A stretch of 12,653 nt of DNA from Methanobacteriota archaeon (GCA_011525095.1 WTIV01000228.1:1-12653); one strand, 5' to 3'. Numbered from the stretch's first letter, positions 1 through 7,485 are shown. Notes: a model not told the origin generated them from the sequence alone. Numbers and translations are program-made.

Positions 1-754
1 AATTCAAGAAATGCTTGCAGCACACGGCTTGAATTTGACTACAGTATTTGCGGAAGACCGTTACTTTGAGGCTTTGGCTGATGTTACAGACCCTGAGAGA
101 AAGAGAAAAATCATCGGTGAATTATTCATTAGAATTTTCGAAGAAGAACAGGCAAAAGTTGGTGCAAAGTACCTTGTTCAAGGAACCATTGCACCTGATT
201 GGATTGAGTCAGGTGGTGGCGTTCGTGACACAATCAAGAGTCACCACAATGTTGGAGGCCTTCCTGAAGAAATGACTCTAGAGGTTGTTGAACCTCTACG
301 TGATTTATACAAGGATGAAGTAAGAGACTTAGCAAGACAACTCGAAATTAGGGTGGCAGACCGCCAACCTTTCCCAGGCCCTGGACTTGCGGTAAGATGC
401 CTTGGTCCACTCACAAAAGAAAGAGTTCACGTTGTTAGAGAGGCTTGTGCTATCGTAGAAGAGGAATTGGAAGCAGCAGCGGCTGAAGGCAAAATGGAAA
501 TCCCATGGCAGTACTTTGCAGCATTACTCCCCGTACGCTCAGTCGGAGTACACGGTGACGTTCGGGCATACGGAGAAACCGTTGTAGTTCGTGCTGTACA
601 ATCCCTGGACGGTATGTCTGCGAGGTACTCAACGATTCCTCATGATGTACTAGCTAAGATCAGTACAAGAATTACCAACACGGTCAAAGGTGCGGTAAAC
701 AGAGTTGTTTACGATATTACTCACAAGCCACCTGGAACGATTGAGTGGGAATGA
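1..754 (+). CDS. guaA: GMP synthase, C-terminal part (5' end cut by window)
   Basis: This is the C-terminal part of the ATP-pyrophosphatase/dimerisation portion of GMP synthase, which aminates XMP to GMP in purine synthesis in the cytoplasm. The reading frame is already open at base 2, so the gene starts outside the window and about 250 residues are visible. Family signatures in order are QGTIAPDWIESGG, IKSHHNVGGLP, the PFPGPGLAVR loop, LLPVRSVGVHGD and the hallmark C-terminus KPPGTIEWE, so the 3' end is intact (stop TGA at 752-754). Many archaea encode the glutaminase and synthetase parts as separate genes; with the N-terminus missing, two-subunit and fused forms cannot be told apart. It converges on the next minus-strand gene with only 5 bases between the two stop codons. 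Identification is very secure. Confidence 0.97.
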   Translation, partial: IQEMLAAHGLNLTTVFAEDRYFEALADVTDPERKRKIIGELFIRIFEEEQAKVGAKYLVQGTIAPDWIESGGGVRDTIKSHHNVGGLPEEMTLEVVEPLRDLYKDEVRDLARQLEIRVADRQPFPGPGLAVRCLGPLTKERVHVVREACAIVEEELEAAAAEGKMEIPWQYFAALLPVRSVGVHGDVRAYGETVVVRAVQSLDGMSARYSTIPHDVLAKISTRITNTVKGAVNRVVYDITHKPPGTIEWE

Positions 755-759
755 GAAAA

Positions 760-987
760 TCACAATGGGGTTTTGAATCCCATCGCCCTTACGACACACC
801 AACCAACTCTAGCTTCCCATATAGCGAAAGCGCCACCAAAGATTGCCCCTGCAACACCTAGCCACCAAATGGTTCCATCAAGCAGTCCAGACAGGACTAT
901 TCCTGCGAGAACTAATCCTCCTAGAACCGCTGCGATTCCGAGTTTCAAGCGTGCCGCTTTTCCTGCTGCTCCAATATTGCATTCCAT
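760..987 (-). CDS. Small two-helix membrane protein, DUF2892-like
   Basis: This predicted 75-residue protein has two hydrophobic segments (about residues 15-35 and 40-57) joined by a short GLLDGT turn, followed by a C-terminal stretch VGWCVVRAMGFKTP. Its opening MECNIGAAGKAARLKLG and its closing part resemble DUF2892 membrane proteins (the YgaP transmembrane-domain type), which begin with an Asn-Val/Ile-Gly stretch and end in a Cys-containing LLGxxT-like motif. The biochemical role is unknown. A longer frame reaches base 1050, but it would overlap crtB by 55 bases. The ATG at 987 lies 8 bases after the crtB stop, has GGTGA four bases upstream, and starts exactly where the family domain begins, so I prefer it. 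It is the last gene of the seven-gene minus-strand run. The family link comes from pattern memory and is moderate. Confidence 0.7.
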   Translation of the reverse strand: MECNIGAAGKAARLKLGIAAVLGGLVLAGIVLSGLLDGTIWWLGVAGAIFGGAFAIWEARVGWCVVRAMGFKTPL

Positions 988-991
988 GTTC

Positions 992-996
992 TCACC
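992..996 (-). promoter_or_regulatory. Ribosome binding site GGTGA deciding the DUF2892 gene start
   Basis: GGTGA on the minus strand lies four bases before the ATG at 987 and overlaps the TAG stop of crtB (996-998). GGTGA pairs with the conserved archaeal 16S 3' end. Its position favours the short 75-residue product over a 96-residue reading and suggests translational coupling to crtB. Confidence 0.5.
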
Positions 997-1994
997 TACT
1001 GTTTTGTACTCAATTTTGCAGTAATTTTCAGGTAGTTGATTTTCATCCATAGTGACATCTTTGATGTAACTGAAAGTTTGAGCGGTGCGGAGAATACATC
1101 TCCGGAGCGTCTAACTATTTCATCAAAAATCTTGGTGTAAGCATCTAGCATAATTCTTGGTTGAACTCGAGACCGTGGGTCAAGATATTCGAATAAGTGA
1201 ACCGCTGAGGTTTGGTGTCTCCTGACAACCTCGAGGTATTCTCTCATGAAGGAAGCCCATGATGGATTTTGAGGGAGGTTAGAATTTGATAGGTCTTCAA
1301 CATCGATGTTATGAGCGGACAATACTTCTTTTGGAAGATAGATTCTACCTCGTCCATAGTCTTCAGAAACATCTCTTAACACGTTGATTAACTGCATCTG
1401 AATTCCCAAGTCGATAGCGTGTAATCTGGCTGCTCTATCTTCATACCCATATATCTCAATGAGAATTAATCCGACTGCGGATGCGACCTTGTAACAGTAG
1501 GAACGCAACTCATCCCAAGTATTGCACAATACAGGGAACAAGTCATCTTCCATTCCTTCGATTATTGTCTCAAAATCCTGAAGTCGGATTGAAAATTTGG
1601 TAAATACATCTTGAAGCGCAATAAATACGGGTTCGTCATTTGATGAGATGTTCCCTTCTTTCGCCTGATGCAACTTGTTTCTAATTGAAACTAAGGCCAT
1701 GAGCCTCTGGGTATGGATCTCTTCCGGGTTAGATGGCTCGCTGCCTGAGTGCAGTTCTCTTAAGACGAAGTCTCGTTGATTGGTTTGTTCAATTAGTTCA
1801 TCACTAATCTTGACAGTCGGTTCTTCATCTCCGTCGACGATATCATCAACCCATCGGCACAGAGCATAAACAGCGTGAACAGCTCTTCGCTTTTCCCACC
1901 CCAAAGCAGAAAATGAACTGTAGAATGTGGTAGAAGCGTTTTTGCAGATTTGTTGGCACTGCAAATATGCATCATCGATGACCTGACTTTCCAT
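996..1994 (-). CDS. crtB: Phytoene/squalene synthase family protein, probable phytoene synthase
   Basis: This protein probably condenses two geranylgeranyl diphosphates head-to-head to phytoene, the first committed carotenoid step, at the membrane surface. The 332-residue length is normal for CrtB. Both aspartate-rich motifs are present: DDIVD at residues 50-54, and DVSED at 208-212 inside the run ending GRGRIYLP at 221. YCYKVASAVGL (166-176) is a good match to the family core, and EGMEDD (146-151) stands where GMxMD is usual. The adjacent crtI supports phytoene over squalene as product, though dehydrosqualene synthase cannot be excluded from sequence alone. The start ATG at 1994 has GAGGA six bases upstream, overlapping the crtI stop codon, so the two genes are probably translationally coupled. 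No GGPP synthase gene is nearby. Confidence 0.92.
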   Translation of the reverse strand: MESQVIDDAYLQCQQICKNASTTFYSSFSALGWEKRRAVHAVYALCRWVDDIVDGDEEPTVKISDELIEQTNQRDFVLRELHSGSEPSNPEEIHTQRLMALVSIRNKLHQAKEGNISSNDEPVFIALQDVFTKFSIRLQDFETIIEGMEDDLFPVLCNTWDELRSYCYKVASAVGLILIEIYGYEDRAARLHAIDLGIQMQLINVLRDVSEDYGRGRIYLPKEVLSAHNIDVEDLSNSNLPQNPSWASFMREYLEVVRRHQTSAVHLFEYLDPRSRVQPRIMLDAYTKIFDEIVRRSGDVFSAPLKLSVTSKMSLWMKINYLKITAKLSTKQ

Positions 1995-2003
1995 TTCAAT
2001 TCC

Positions 2004-3617
2004 TCAAGATTGGGTTGGGCTACCTGGTGTAATTTCGGATTTTTGTGGTGTAACTAAGTTCGATGACTTTGTGCGTCGCTTTCTGCTCTCGAACCATGTG
2101 TCAACACCATTCCAGTCCGGTCTAATTCCGAAACTGTCACAAATTAACTTAGAACTGATTCTTGCTGATTCGTAAATGACTGGCAGGCCACTTCCTGGGT
2201 GGGTTCCTCCGCCAACAAGGTACAGATTCTTGATTTCATCAAACTCGTTCTTTGGCCTTCTCCATAGCATTTGATCCAGTCCGTGTGCTAAGTTGAACAC
2301 AGCTCCTCTGTAACAGTGCTCTCCCCAGTCTTCTGGAGTAATGATTAATTCAGATACAATATGTTCTCTTAGATTTTCAAAACCGAGTTTATCTTCAATC
2401 TGGTCAATGATTCTGTTTCTAAATGGGTCCTTCTCATCATCCCAATTGATGTTTTCATGTATGTGGGACACCGGCACAAGTGCATAGACGGTTGAGCAAC
2501 CCTCTGGTGCCATTTGTGGGTCGGTGACACATGCATTCTGAACGTAAACAGAAGGGTCGTCCCAAGTCAGTCTGTGGTGCTTTTCGATATCTTCTAAGTT
2601 TGAGACATAATCCTTAGAGGCGTAAATTTGGTGATGTGGTAGGTCATCATAAGTTCTGTTTACACCAAGATACAACATGAACGTTGAGCATGAGTACTTC
2701 TTGTTGTCGATTTTCTTGTTTGACCACTTCTTTCTGACATTGTCAGGGAATAGTGAGGTCATACCTTGTGCAAAGTCGGCATTCATTACAACCTTGTCAG
2801 CATAGAATTCACCGTTTTCGGTTACAACACCCTTGATTGTTTTCTTGTCCATGATGACTTCAGTAACAGCCTCACCCATTCTGAATTCGACTCCCATATC
2901 TCTAGCGATTTCTCCCATTCTCTCCGAGACGCTACCAAGTCCTCCCATAGGGTGGAAGATTCCGTATTCGTATTCCAGGAATGCAAGCATTGTGAACAAA
3001 CTTGGACAGTTGAATGGTGACATTCCCAAGTATTTTGTTTGGAACGACATTGCTAGCATCAATCTGTCATCATCGAAGATTTTCATCAAGTCTTTGGCAA
3101 CAGATCTCTGTGGTCTAAGGACACCAGCAACTCTCATTGCTCTTTTCGATAATAGGTCGGTGGCACCAAACCACGGCTCCTGAAGGCATTGCTTGGACTT
3201 GTTCAGCTTCATTCTGTTATCTTCTAGATATTTCTTGAATCCTTGAGCGTTCTTTTCTCCAGACAATTCTGCAATTCTCTCAACCATTTGGTCGATGTTG
3301 CTGGTACAGTCAAGCATTCCACCTTGGCCGAAGATAAGTCTGTAGTTTATGTCTAGTTTCTTGAGCTTCAATTCTTCATGAGCGTCGAGACCAATTGCCT
3401 GAAAAATGTCCTCGATGACTTCTGGGTAGTGGAAGAATGTAGGCCCTAAATCATACTTGAAACCGTCCCTTTCGAAGACTTTGTTTCTGCCTCCTACTCT
3501 CTGCGATCTTTCAAAGACGGTTACCTTCACTCCTGATTTTGCAAGAAGCAATGCTGAAGCGAGCCCACCTGGCCCCGCTCCTATAATTGCCACTGATGGT
3601 TGTTTTTCGCTATTCAT
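2004..3617 (-). CDS. crtI: Phytoene desaturase-type FAD-dependent oxidoreductase
   Basis: This CrtI/CrtN-family flavoprotein desaturates phytoene (or a related C30/C40 polyene) toward lycopene-like coloured carotenoids. The N-terminal FAD-binding motif GAGPGG (residues 13-18) is followed by VFERSQRVGGRN and DLGPTFF, all typical. Near the C-terminus (about 464-492) is the carotenoid desaturase signature LVGGGTHPGSGLP followed by IYESARIS, a variant of the usual GAGTHPGAGIP-GV-SA form. A tail of about 45 residues, basic and Ser/Thr/Pro-rich, follows the domain. I chose the ATG at 3617, five bases after the upstream stop, with a GTGA element in front. A GTG at 3626, which would overlap that stop by four bases, is an equally possible start and adds only three residues. 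Number of desaturation steps and exact substrate cannot be read from sequence. Confidence 0.93.
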   Translation of the reverse strand: MNSEKQPSVAIIGAGPGGLASALLLAKSGVKVTVFERSQRVGGRNKVFERDGFKYDLGPTFFHYPEVIEDIFQAIGLDAHEELKLKKLDINYRLIFGQGGMLDCTSNIDQMVERIAELSGEKNAQGFKKYLEDNRMKLNKSKQCLQEPWFGATDLLSKRAMRVAGVLRPQRSVAKDLMKIFDDDRLMLAMSFQTKYLGMSPFNCPSLFTMLAFLEYEYGIFHPMGGLGSVSERMGEIARDMGVEFRMGEAVTEVIMDKKTIKGVVTENGEFYADKVVMNADFAQGMTSLFPDNVRKKWSNKKIDNKKYSCSTFMLYLGVNRTYDDLPHHQIYASKDYVSNLEDIEKHHRLTWDDPSVYVQNACVTDPQMAPEGCSTVYALVPVSHIHENINWDDEKDPFRNRIIDQIEDKLGFENLREHIVSELIITPEDWGEHCYRGAVFNLAHGLDQMLWRRPKNEFDEIKNLYLVGGGTHPGSGLPVIYESARISSKLICDSFGIRPDWNGVDTWFESRKRRTKSSNLVTPQKSEITPGSPTQS

Positions 3618-3622
3618 AATTT

Positions 3623-5026
3623 TCACGCCGTTGTTTTAGTTATTAAAGAGGGGTTTTTTTCCACTGCTTTTCTGCTACTCATCGGTGCCCTTTCTAGGAG
3701 CGTAGATGTGTCGATTAATGTAGCAAATTCATCTAGGTAAGGGCCCATTGAGGAAATTAAATCCACATCTGGATGTCCTTTCAAAACCATGCCGTCCATG
3801 TACATCAAGGAACGGATGATTGGGAATGCTTCATCGCCAAAGGAACAACCTGCAAGAACTGCAGCTTTCACAGTCTTCATCATCTGCTGTGTGAGCGAAA
3901 CCTCACTGACGGATGTGCCTACGAATCCATCATATAACTCAAACATTGATTCGTAGTATGTTTCTAGAGTCTTTCCAGTTGGTGCAACATCTGCCATTGT
4001 TAGCATTGCATCGAAAGCGTTTTTCAATTCTCCTTTTGCTAGGAAAAAGAAGAACCCAAAAAGTGCCTTTCTGACATGTTCTGGTGCCTCACAAATAGCA
4101 CCAGTGTCAATGAAAATGAAGTTCTTATCATCGCCCATCATTGCGTTTCCAGGGTGCAAATCACCATGGAATACACCCATTCCGAACATGTATGCTCCAT
4201 GAATTCTGAACAATTGGAGAAGATCCTCCCATTCCATTGTTCCAGAGTTAAGGTGAGATTCGAGGGTAGGTTCCTGAACTTCTTCCATCACGAGTACATT
4301 TTCGCTGGAAAGGTTCTTCCAAATTTTTGGAAATCGCAGTTTTGGCATTGGGAATTTATCGCTATATTGAGAAGCGAGTTTTTCCAGCCTTTCTTTGCCA
4401 GTGATTTCGTTCAGGAGGTTCAATTCTCTCAAAGTATAATCCTCGATGTGATTAAGTAATCCAATCGGGTTGCCTACTTTCTTGAGTTTTGGGTTGAAGA
4501 ATAATCCCATTTTCATCCATCTTTTCATTCTCTTGACGTCACGTTCGAATGATTTCTTGAAATCTCCTTTGATGATTTTGATAACCACTTTGCTGCCATC
4601 GTTTAATTCAGCCCTGTGTATCTGTCCAATACTTGCTGCTGCAAACGGGACTGGCTCGATGTGTTTGAACTCAGAGCGGAAATTTTCATCGGTATACTTT
4701 GAGAGAAGTTTCTCAAAATTCTCGGATGGAATAGTTGGTGCTCGGCTGTATAATTCTTGCAGTTGGATACATCTGTCGGGCTCAAGTAGGTCAGGACGGA
4801 GTGCGCAAATCTGCCCTAGTTTGACTGCTAGCAAGCCCATAGATTGTATTTTATCGATGTCCACAGGCTTCTTTCCCTTTAGTTCCTTAGCGAACTTGAT
4901 AAGTGTTCCTAAGCGCATGTTTTGTAACATCCTAGGCGAGTATATTAACTTCCGTTTAATTTCCTCAATCGGAAAGTTCTGTGGAATGTGAGGTGTGTCT
5001 GTGTATAATGTAATGCCAAAGGTCAT
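3623..5026 (-). CDS. ABC1/AarF/UbiB-family atypical protein kinase-like protein
   Basis: This 467-residue member of the ABC1 (ADCK/UbiB) kinase-like family belongs to ATPases tied to isoprenoid-quinone and other prenyl-lipid metabolism. Diagnostic elements are present (numbered from ATG 5026): the family-specific KLGQ at 69-72, the alanine-rich loop AAASIGQIH at 129-137, the ATP-site lysine in VVIKII (K150), a Glu in LREL (E201), catalytic HGDLHPGN at 287-294, and FIDTG with metal-binding D307 in place of DFG. No clear C-terminal transmembrane helix is seen. I place the start at ATG 5026 because GGAG lies six bases upstream; a GTG at 5038 is an alternative with a poorly placed SD. Either way it overlaps the end of the upstream regulator gene by at least 62 bases. 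Its place directly before crtI suggests a role in prenyl-lipid/carotenoid metabolism. Confidence 0.9.
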   Translation of the reverse strand: MTFGITLYTDTPHIPQNFPIEEIKRKLIYSPRMLQNMRLGTLIKFAKELKGKKPVDIDKIQSMGLLAVKLGQICALRPDLLEPDRCIQLQELYSRAPTIPSENFEKLLSKYTDENFRSEFKHIEPVPFAAASIGQIHRAELNDGSKVVIKIIKGDFKKSFERDVKRMKRWMKMGLFFNPKLKKVGNPIGLLNHIEDYTLRELNLLNEITGKERLEKLASQYSDKFPMPKLRFPKIWKNLSSENVLVMEEVQEPTLESHLNSGTMEWEDLLQLFRIHGAYMFGMGVFHGDLHPGNAMMGDDKNFIFIDTGAICEAPEHVRKALFGFFFFLAKGELKNAFDAMLTMADVAPTGKTLETYYESMFELYDGFVGTSVSEVSLTQQMMKTVKAAVLAGCSFGDEAFPIIRSLMYMDGMVLKGHPDVDLISSMGPYLDEFATLIDTSTLLERAPMSSRKAVEKNPSLITKTTA

Positions 5027-6365
5027 CAGGAACTCCACTTCCTTCTAACCTTTGAATTGCCACTTGCGTGTCCTTGGAGAATCTTGCAGACAATGCACCT
5101 TCGATAATGCCGTCATCCATCTCCCACATAGGAAGCGCATCGGGATCATCAACAGGTGGATGATTTAGTCCAACTCTAACATGGAAATTTGGGTCCACGT
5201 CGTATTCGAGACGTCCCAATCCAGCATACTCCCACCAATCCATCATCTCGTCCAAGAATTCTATGTCGTGTTCGATACTTCGTAATGAAAATGCGATTTC
5301 TCTGCCGATTCTGTTACCAATTTGTCGTAACATAAGAGCTATGTCGATTCCCAGTACTTGCAGATTCGACAGTTTACCTTCTGTTAACTTCTTACGAGCT
5401 TGGTTGACTTCATTTCCTGCTGCAAAGAATGCATCAGGATCGAATGGGGTGTCTTCGTCTGGCAACTCCTCATTGATGCCCAACGCAGAAGTGATATTCT
5501 TTAGGAACGATCCTTCACCGATCGTAAGTCTCAGAGGGTCGTTGATTTGGTTGTCAGTATACCTTGCAACAGCAGTATCAAACATCACTGCTGATTCCCA
5601 AATTGTGTCGATTAGATTCACATGCGACTCAGCAAAGGCTGGAGATTCAATGATAAGCGCGGCGTCATCCTTTCCTCTTCCAACTGGATTGTCTTCTATG
5701 TTCAAGTATTGAATGACCTCAGTACCATCCTTAACAAAGCCGAGAGATTCCAACTCGTCAGAATGTCTTACTTCAATTGAGTCGTGGAGTTCGTTGAAAA
5801 ATCGGATTGTCCTCTTGTCTAAGTGAGTGATAATTTGGCACACCACGCCGCTTACTGCAGCATTGTTTACAGCTTCTAGTGCTTCCGGGTTTCTACAAAG
5901 GTGCAAGATACCGTATTGTCCTAGAAGAAGAATCAGTCTTTCTTCAGAATCCTCTGCCATCTTCTTCAATCGGCTGTAGATGTTTCCTCTTTCTTTCAAA
6001 ACAGCGAAACGTGGGTCGTCTGCACTCCTTTGGGTTGCTTGTGCGGTCTTTGTTTCCTTTGTGACGTTTTTTGAAATCTCATCGTAACCCTCGACCAAGC
6101 GGTTAAGTTGTTGTTTTCGCATACCGATAATGTGCTCAATAGCTTGGTGAACATTCATGCTGGAGAATCTCATTGGTCTGTCAGCGGTTACGGTTACTAT
6201 TCCCATTTCTTGTAATCTTGACAAACTGTTGTAAGCATCTAGTCTAGTTGTGCCTAGTTCTTTTGCTAGTTCAGATGCCTTCATCTTTGGGTTGGAACCC
6301 AATACTAGAATTGATCTTACTTCACGTTCATTGAGACCTGAGTCAATAAGCAGTTCTTCCCACAT
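4965..6365 (-). CDS. TrmB-family transcriptional regulator with a C-terminal V4R-like domain
   Basis: This 466-residue archaeal-type regulator starts with a TrmB winged helix-turn-helix (residues 1-75, recognition helix around ELAKELGTTRLDAYNSLSRL). A probable coiled linker follows (78-105), then a TrmB-type phospholipase-D-like/ligand region (about 117-265, ending in DTIWESAVMFD). An acidic linker leads to a C-terminal domain at about 335-455. That last part follows the V4R (4-vinyl reductase) pattern: IGREIAFSL, then WWEYAGLGRLEYDVD, FHVRV, DDGIIEGALSARF and a GVPDDLWHYII ending. The cysteines normal at three V4R positions are absent (W, L and W instead). V4R is a small-molecule-binding domain. 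The ATG directly abuts the upstream stop and has a perfect GGAGGT six bases upstream. Being inside the carotenoid operon, it likely controls it and may autoregulate. The TrmB call is strong; V4R is inferred by eye. Confidence 0.85.
   Translation of the reverse strand: MWEELLIDSGLNEREVRSILVLGSNPKMKASELAKELGTTRLDAYNSLSRLQEMGIVTVTADRPMRFSSMNVHQAIEHIIGMRKQQLNRLVEGYDEISKNVTKETKTAQATQRSADDPRFAVLKERGNIYSRLKKMAEDSEERLILLLGQYGILHLCRNPEALEAVNNAAVSGVVCQIITHLDKRTIRFFNELHDSIEVRHSDELESLGFVKDGTEVIQYLNIEDNPVGRGKDDAALIIESPAFAESHVNLIDTIWESAVMFDTAVARYTDNQINDPLRLTIGEGSFLKNITSALGINEELPDEDTPFDPDAFFAAGNEVNQARKKLTEGKLSNLQVLGIDIALMLRQIGNRIGREIAFSLRSIEHDIEFLDEMMDWWEYAGLGRLEYDVDPNFHVRVGLNHPPVDDPDALPMWEMDDGIIEGALSARFSKDTQVAIQRLEGSGVPDDLWHYIIHRHTSHSTELSD
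5033..5036 (-). promoter_or_regulatory. Ribosome binding site GGAG deciding the ABC1 gene start
   Basis: GGAG on the minus strand sits six bases before the ATG at 5026, inside the coding region of the preceding regulator. It is the best-spaced SD for any candidate start of the ABC1-like gene and therefore supports a long (62-base) gene overlap. Confidence 0.45.
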
Positions 6366-6833
6366 CTATTGACCTCCGGATACCTTGGAAATCTCTGCAA
6401 GAATCTTAGCAACATGTCTGCGAGGTCTAAATAACCAGTCGTATACGTACTTGACTTTGTTGTCAGGTCCAATTACAAACGAGGATTTTGTAGGAAATTG
6501 TCCTAGGTGCATTGGGATATTGTATGACTCACCAACTGACCTATCTACATCGGCAAGTAGTGGGAACGGTAGATCTCCAATTGTGGATTTGAAGTCCTTT
6601 AGTTTCTCGTAACTCCCAGGCCCTATTCCGACAATCGTACAACCAGAGGATTTGAACAAATCGTACTGTTCTTTGAAAGTCAAACATCCTCTCTTGCAAG
6701 TAGGAGAGTTATTTCTTGAGTAGAAGAACAGAACTCTCCACTGTCCATGCAGTGATGAGCTATCGAACATGCTACCGTCATCAGATTGTAGCACAAAATC
6801 GGGCGCAGTCTGGCCAATGATACTTTTTGACAT
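6366..6833 (-). CDS. Peroxiredoxin of the BCP/PrxQ (AhpC/TSA) type with unusual CX3C site
   Basis: This thiol peroxidase of 155 residues has the usual size and thioredoxin-like layout of bacterioferritin-comigratory protein/PrxQ, which reduces hydrogen and organic peroxides in the cytoplasm. Visible elements are GQTAPDFVLQSDDG, then FYSRNNSPTC with the likely peroxidatic Cys46, a second cysteine at Cys50, PFPLLAD, and SFVIGPDNKVKYVYDW. Three deviations stand out. The two cysteines are spaced CX3C rather than the standard CX4C. The first Pro of the PxxxTxxC motif is Ser. The conserved active-site Arg before the SFxI strand appears to be Lys (TKSSF). The protein may still be active or may use a different resolving partner. 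It lies between ribA (9-base gap) and the regulator (stop TAG directly followed by ATG), so it is co-transcribed with both. Confidence 0.9.
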   Translation of the reverse strand: MSKSIIGQTAPDFVLQSDDGSMFDSSSLHGQWRVLFFYSRNNSPTCKRGCLTFKEQYDLFKSSGCTIVGIGPGSYEKLKDFKSTIGDLPFPLLADVDRSVGESYNIPMHLGQFPTKSSFVIGPDNKVKYVYDWLFRPRRHVAKILAEISKVSGGQ

Positions 6834-6842
6834 AAAATCACA

Positions 6843-7445
6843 TCACACTTCGAGCAAGTGCCCCATGCGTGATGCCTTGGTCCTCAGATATGAAAGATTG
6901 TGTTCACTGGGCACGATTAGAATCGGGACTCGGTCTTTAACATCGATACCATTTTCGATTAATTGTAATCTTTTTTCTGGATTATTTGTCATCAGGAATA
7001 GTTCGTCGTATCCTATCGACTTGAGCATTTTTGCTGCCATTTCGTAGGTTCTTGCATCTGCTGGTAGACCCAGTTGCAAATTTGCATCTAGGGTATCAAG
7101 GCCTTTGTCTTGAAGAGCATATGCCTGCATCTTTGCGTAGAGTCCAATTCCTCTCCCCTCTTGCTTGAGGTAGACGATAGCACCACTTCCGTGTTCCTGA
7201 ATTTCTTTCATGGATGCTTCTAATTGGGGTCCGCAATCGCATCTTAGTGACCCAAAAGCGTCTCCAGTTAGGCACTCAGAGTGCACGCGTACCAAGGGAG
7301 TCTTTGTCGGGTCTTCCAAGTATAGAAGTGCATGTTCCTTGTTGTTGTCTGGGTCATGAAAAGCCCTTATCCTGAACTCTCCAAATTTAGTTGGTAATAG
7401 CGCATCGGCATTAACGATACTAGTCTCTCTCTTTTTTGTGAGCAT
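6843..7445 (-). CDS. ribA: GTP cyclohydrolase II, stand-alone
   Basis: This enzyme opens GTP to 2,5-diamino-6-ribosylamino-pyrimidinone phosphate, the first committed step of riboflavin/FAD synthesis. The 200-residue length matches the single-domain bacterial enzyme (E. coli RibA about 196) with no fused RibB domain. The zinc-binding cysteines are C58, C69 and C71 in HSECLTGD and LRCDCG. The nucleotide-binding QEGRGIGL (95-102), the DARTY segment with a catalytic-type Arg132, LMTNNPEK and the closing KASRMGHLL are all canonical. Many archaea instead use GTP cyclohydrolase III, so a bacterial-type enzyme here suggests an old transfer. It is the first gene of the minus-strand operon. A TATA-like box about 25 bases upstream of ATG 7445 and the lack of a good SD suggest a leaderless transcript. 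Confidence 0.96.
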   Translation of the reverse strand: MLTKKRETSIVNADALLPTKFGEFRIRAFHDPDNNKEHALLYLEDPTKTPLVRVHSECLTGDAFGSLRCDCGPQLEASMKEIQEHGSGAIVYLKQEGRGIGLYAKMQAYALQDKGLDTLDANLQLGLPADARTYEMAAKMLKSIGYDELFLMTNNPEKRLQLIENGIDVKDRVPILIVPSEHNLSYLRTKASRMGHLLEV

Positions 7446-7465
7446 GATATGTTTTCACAACTGTA

Positions 7466-7473
7466 CTTTATAA
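7466..7473 (-). promoter_or_regulatory. TATA box for the ribA-to-DUF2892 operon
   Basis: The minus-strand sequence TTATAAAG is centred about 25 bases upstream of the ribA ATG at 7445. That is the normal archaeal TATA-to-start distance, so transcription would begin at or very near the A of ATG (leaderless mRNA). It is the only clear promoter for the seven-gene run. Confidence 0.55.
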
Positions 7474-7485
7474 TAACTCGTTATT
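7472..7485. promoter_or_regulatory. Candidate operator palindrome next to the ribA TATA box
   Basis: AATAAC and GTTATT form a perfect 6-bp inverted repeat around a TC spacer. It abuts and slightly overlaps the minus-strand TATA box on its upstream side, where an archaeal repressor or activator could affect TBP/TFB binding. The TrmB-family regulator in the operon is the natural candidate to bind here. Arms this short can arise by chance in AT-rich DNA. Confidence 0.3.

Noticed and set aside
2766..3183. Two overlapping plus-strand open frames opposite crtI
   Set aside because: They overlap each other and lie antisense to conserved CrtI coding sequence, with no protein-like pattern.
3646..3660. 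GGGG followed by a run of seven T, looking like a plus-strand terminator
   Set aside because: It is inside the 3' coding end of the minus-strand ABC1 gene (Lys-Asn-Pro-Ser codons), and no plus-strand transcript is expected there.
4470..4991. Plus-strand open frame of 173 codons opposite the ABC1-like gene
   Set aside because: It lies wholly antisense to a gene with clear conserved motifs, shows no recognisable domain and has a composition expected of a reversed coding strand.
5263..5712. Plus-strand open frame of 149 codons opposite the TrmB-like regulator
   Set aside because: Antisense shadow of a strongly supported gene, with no SD, promoter or family signature.
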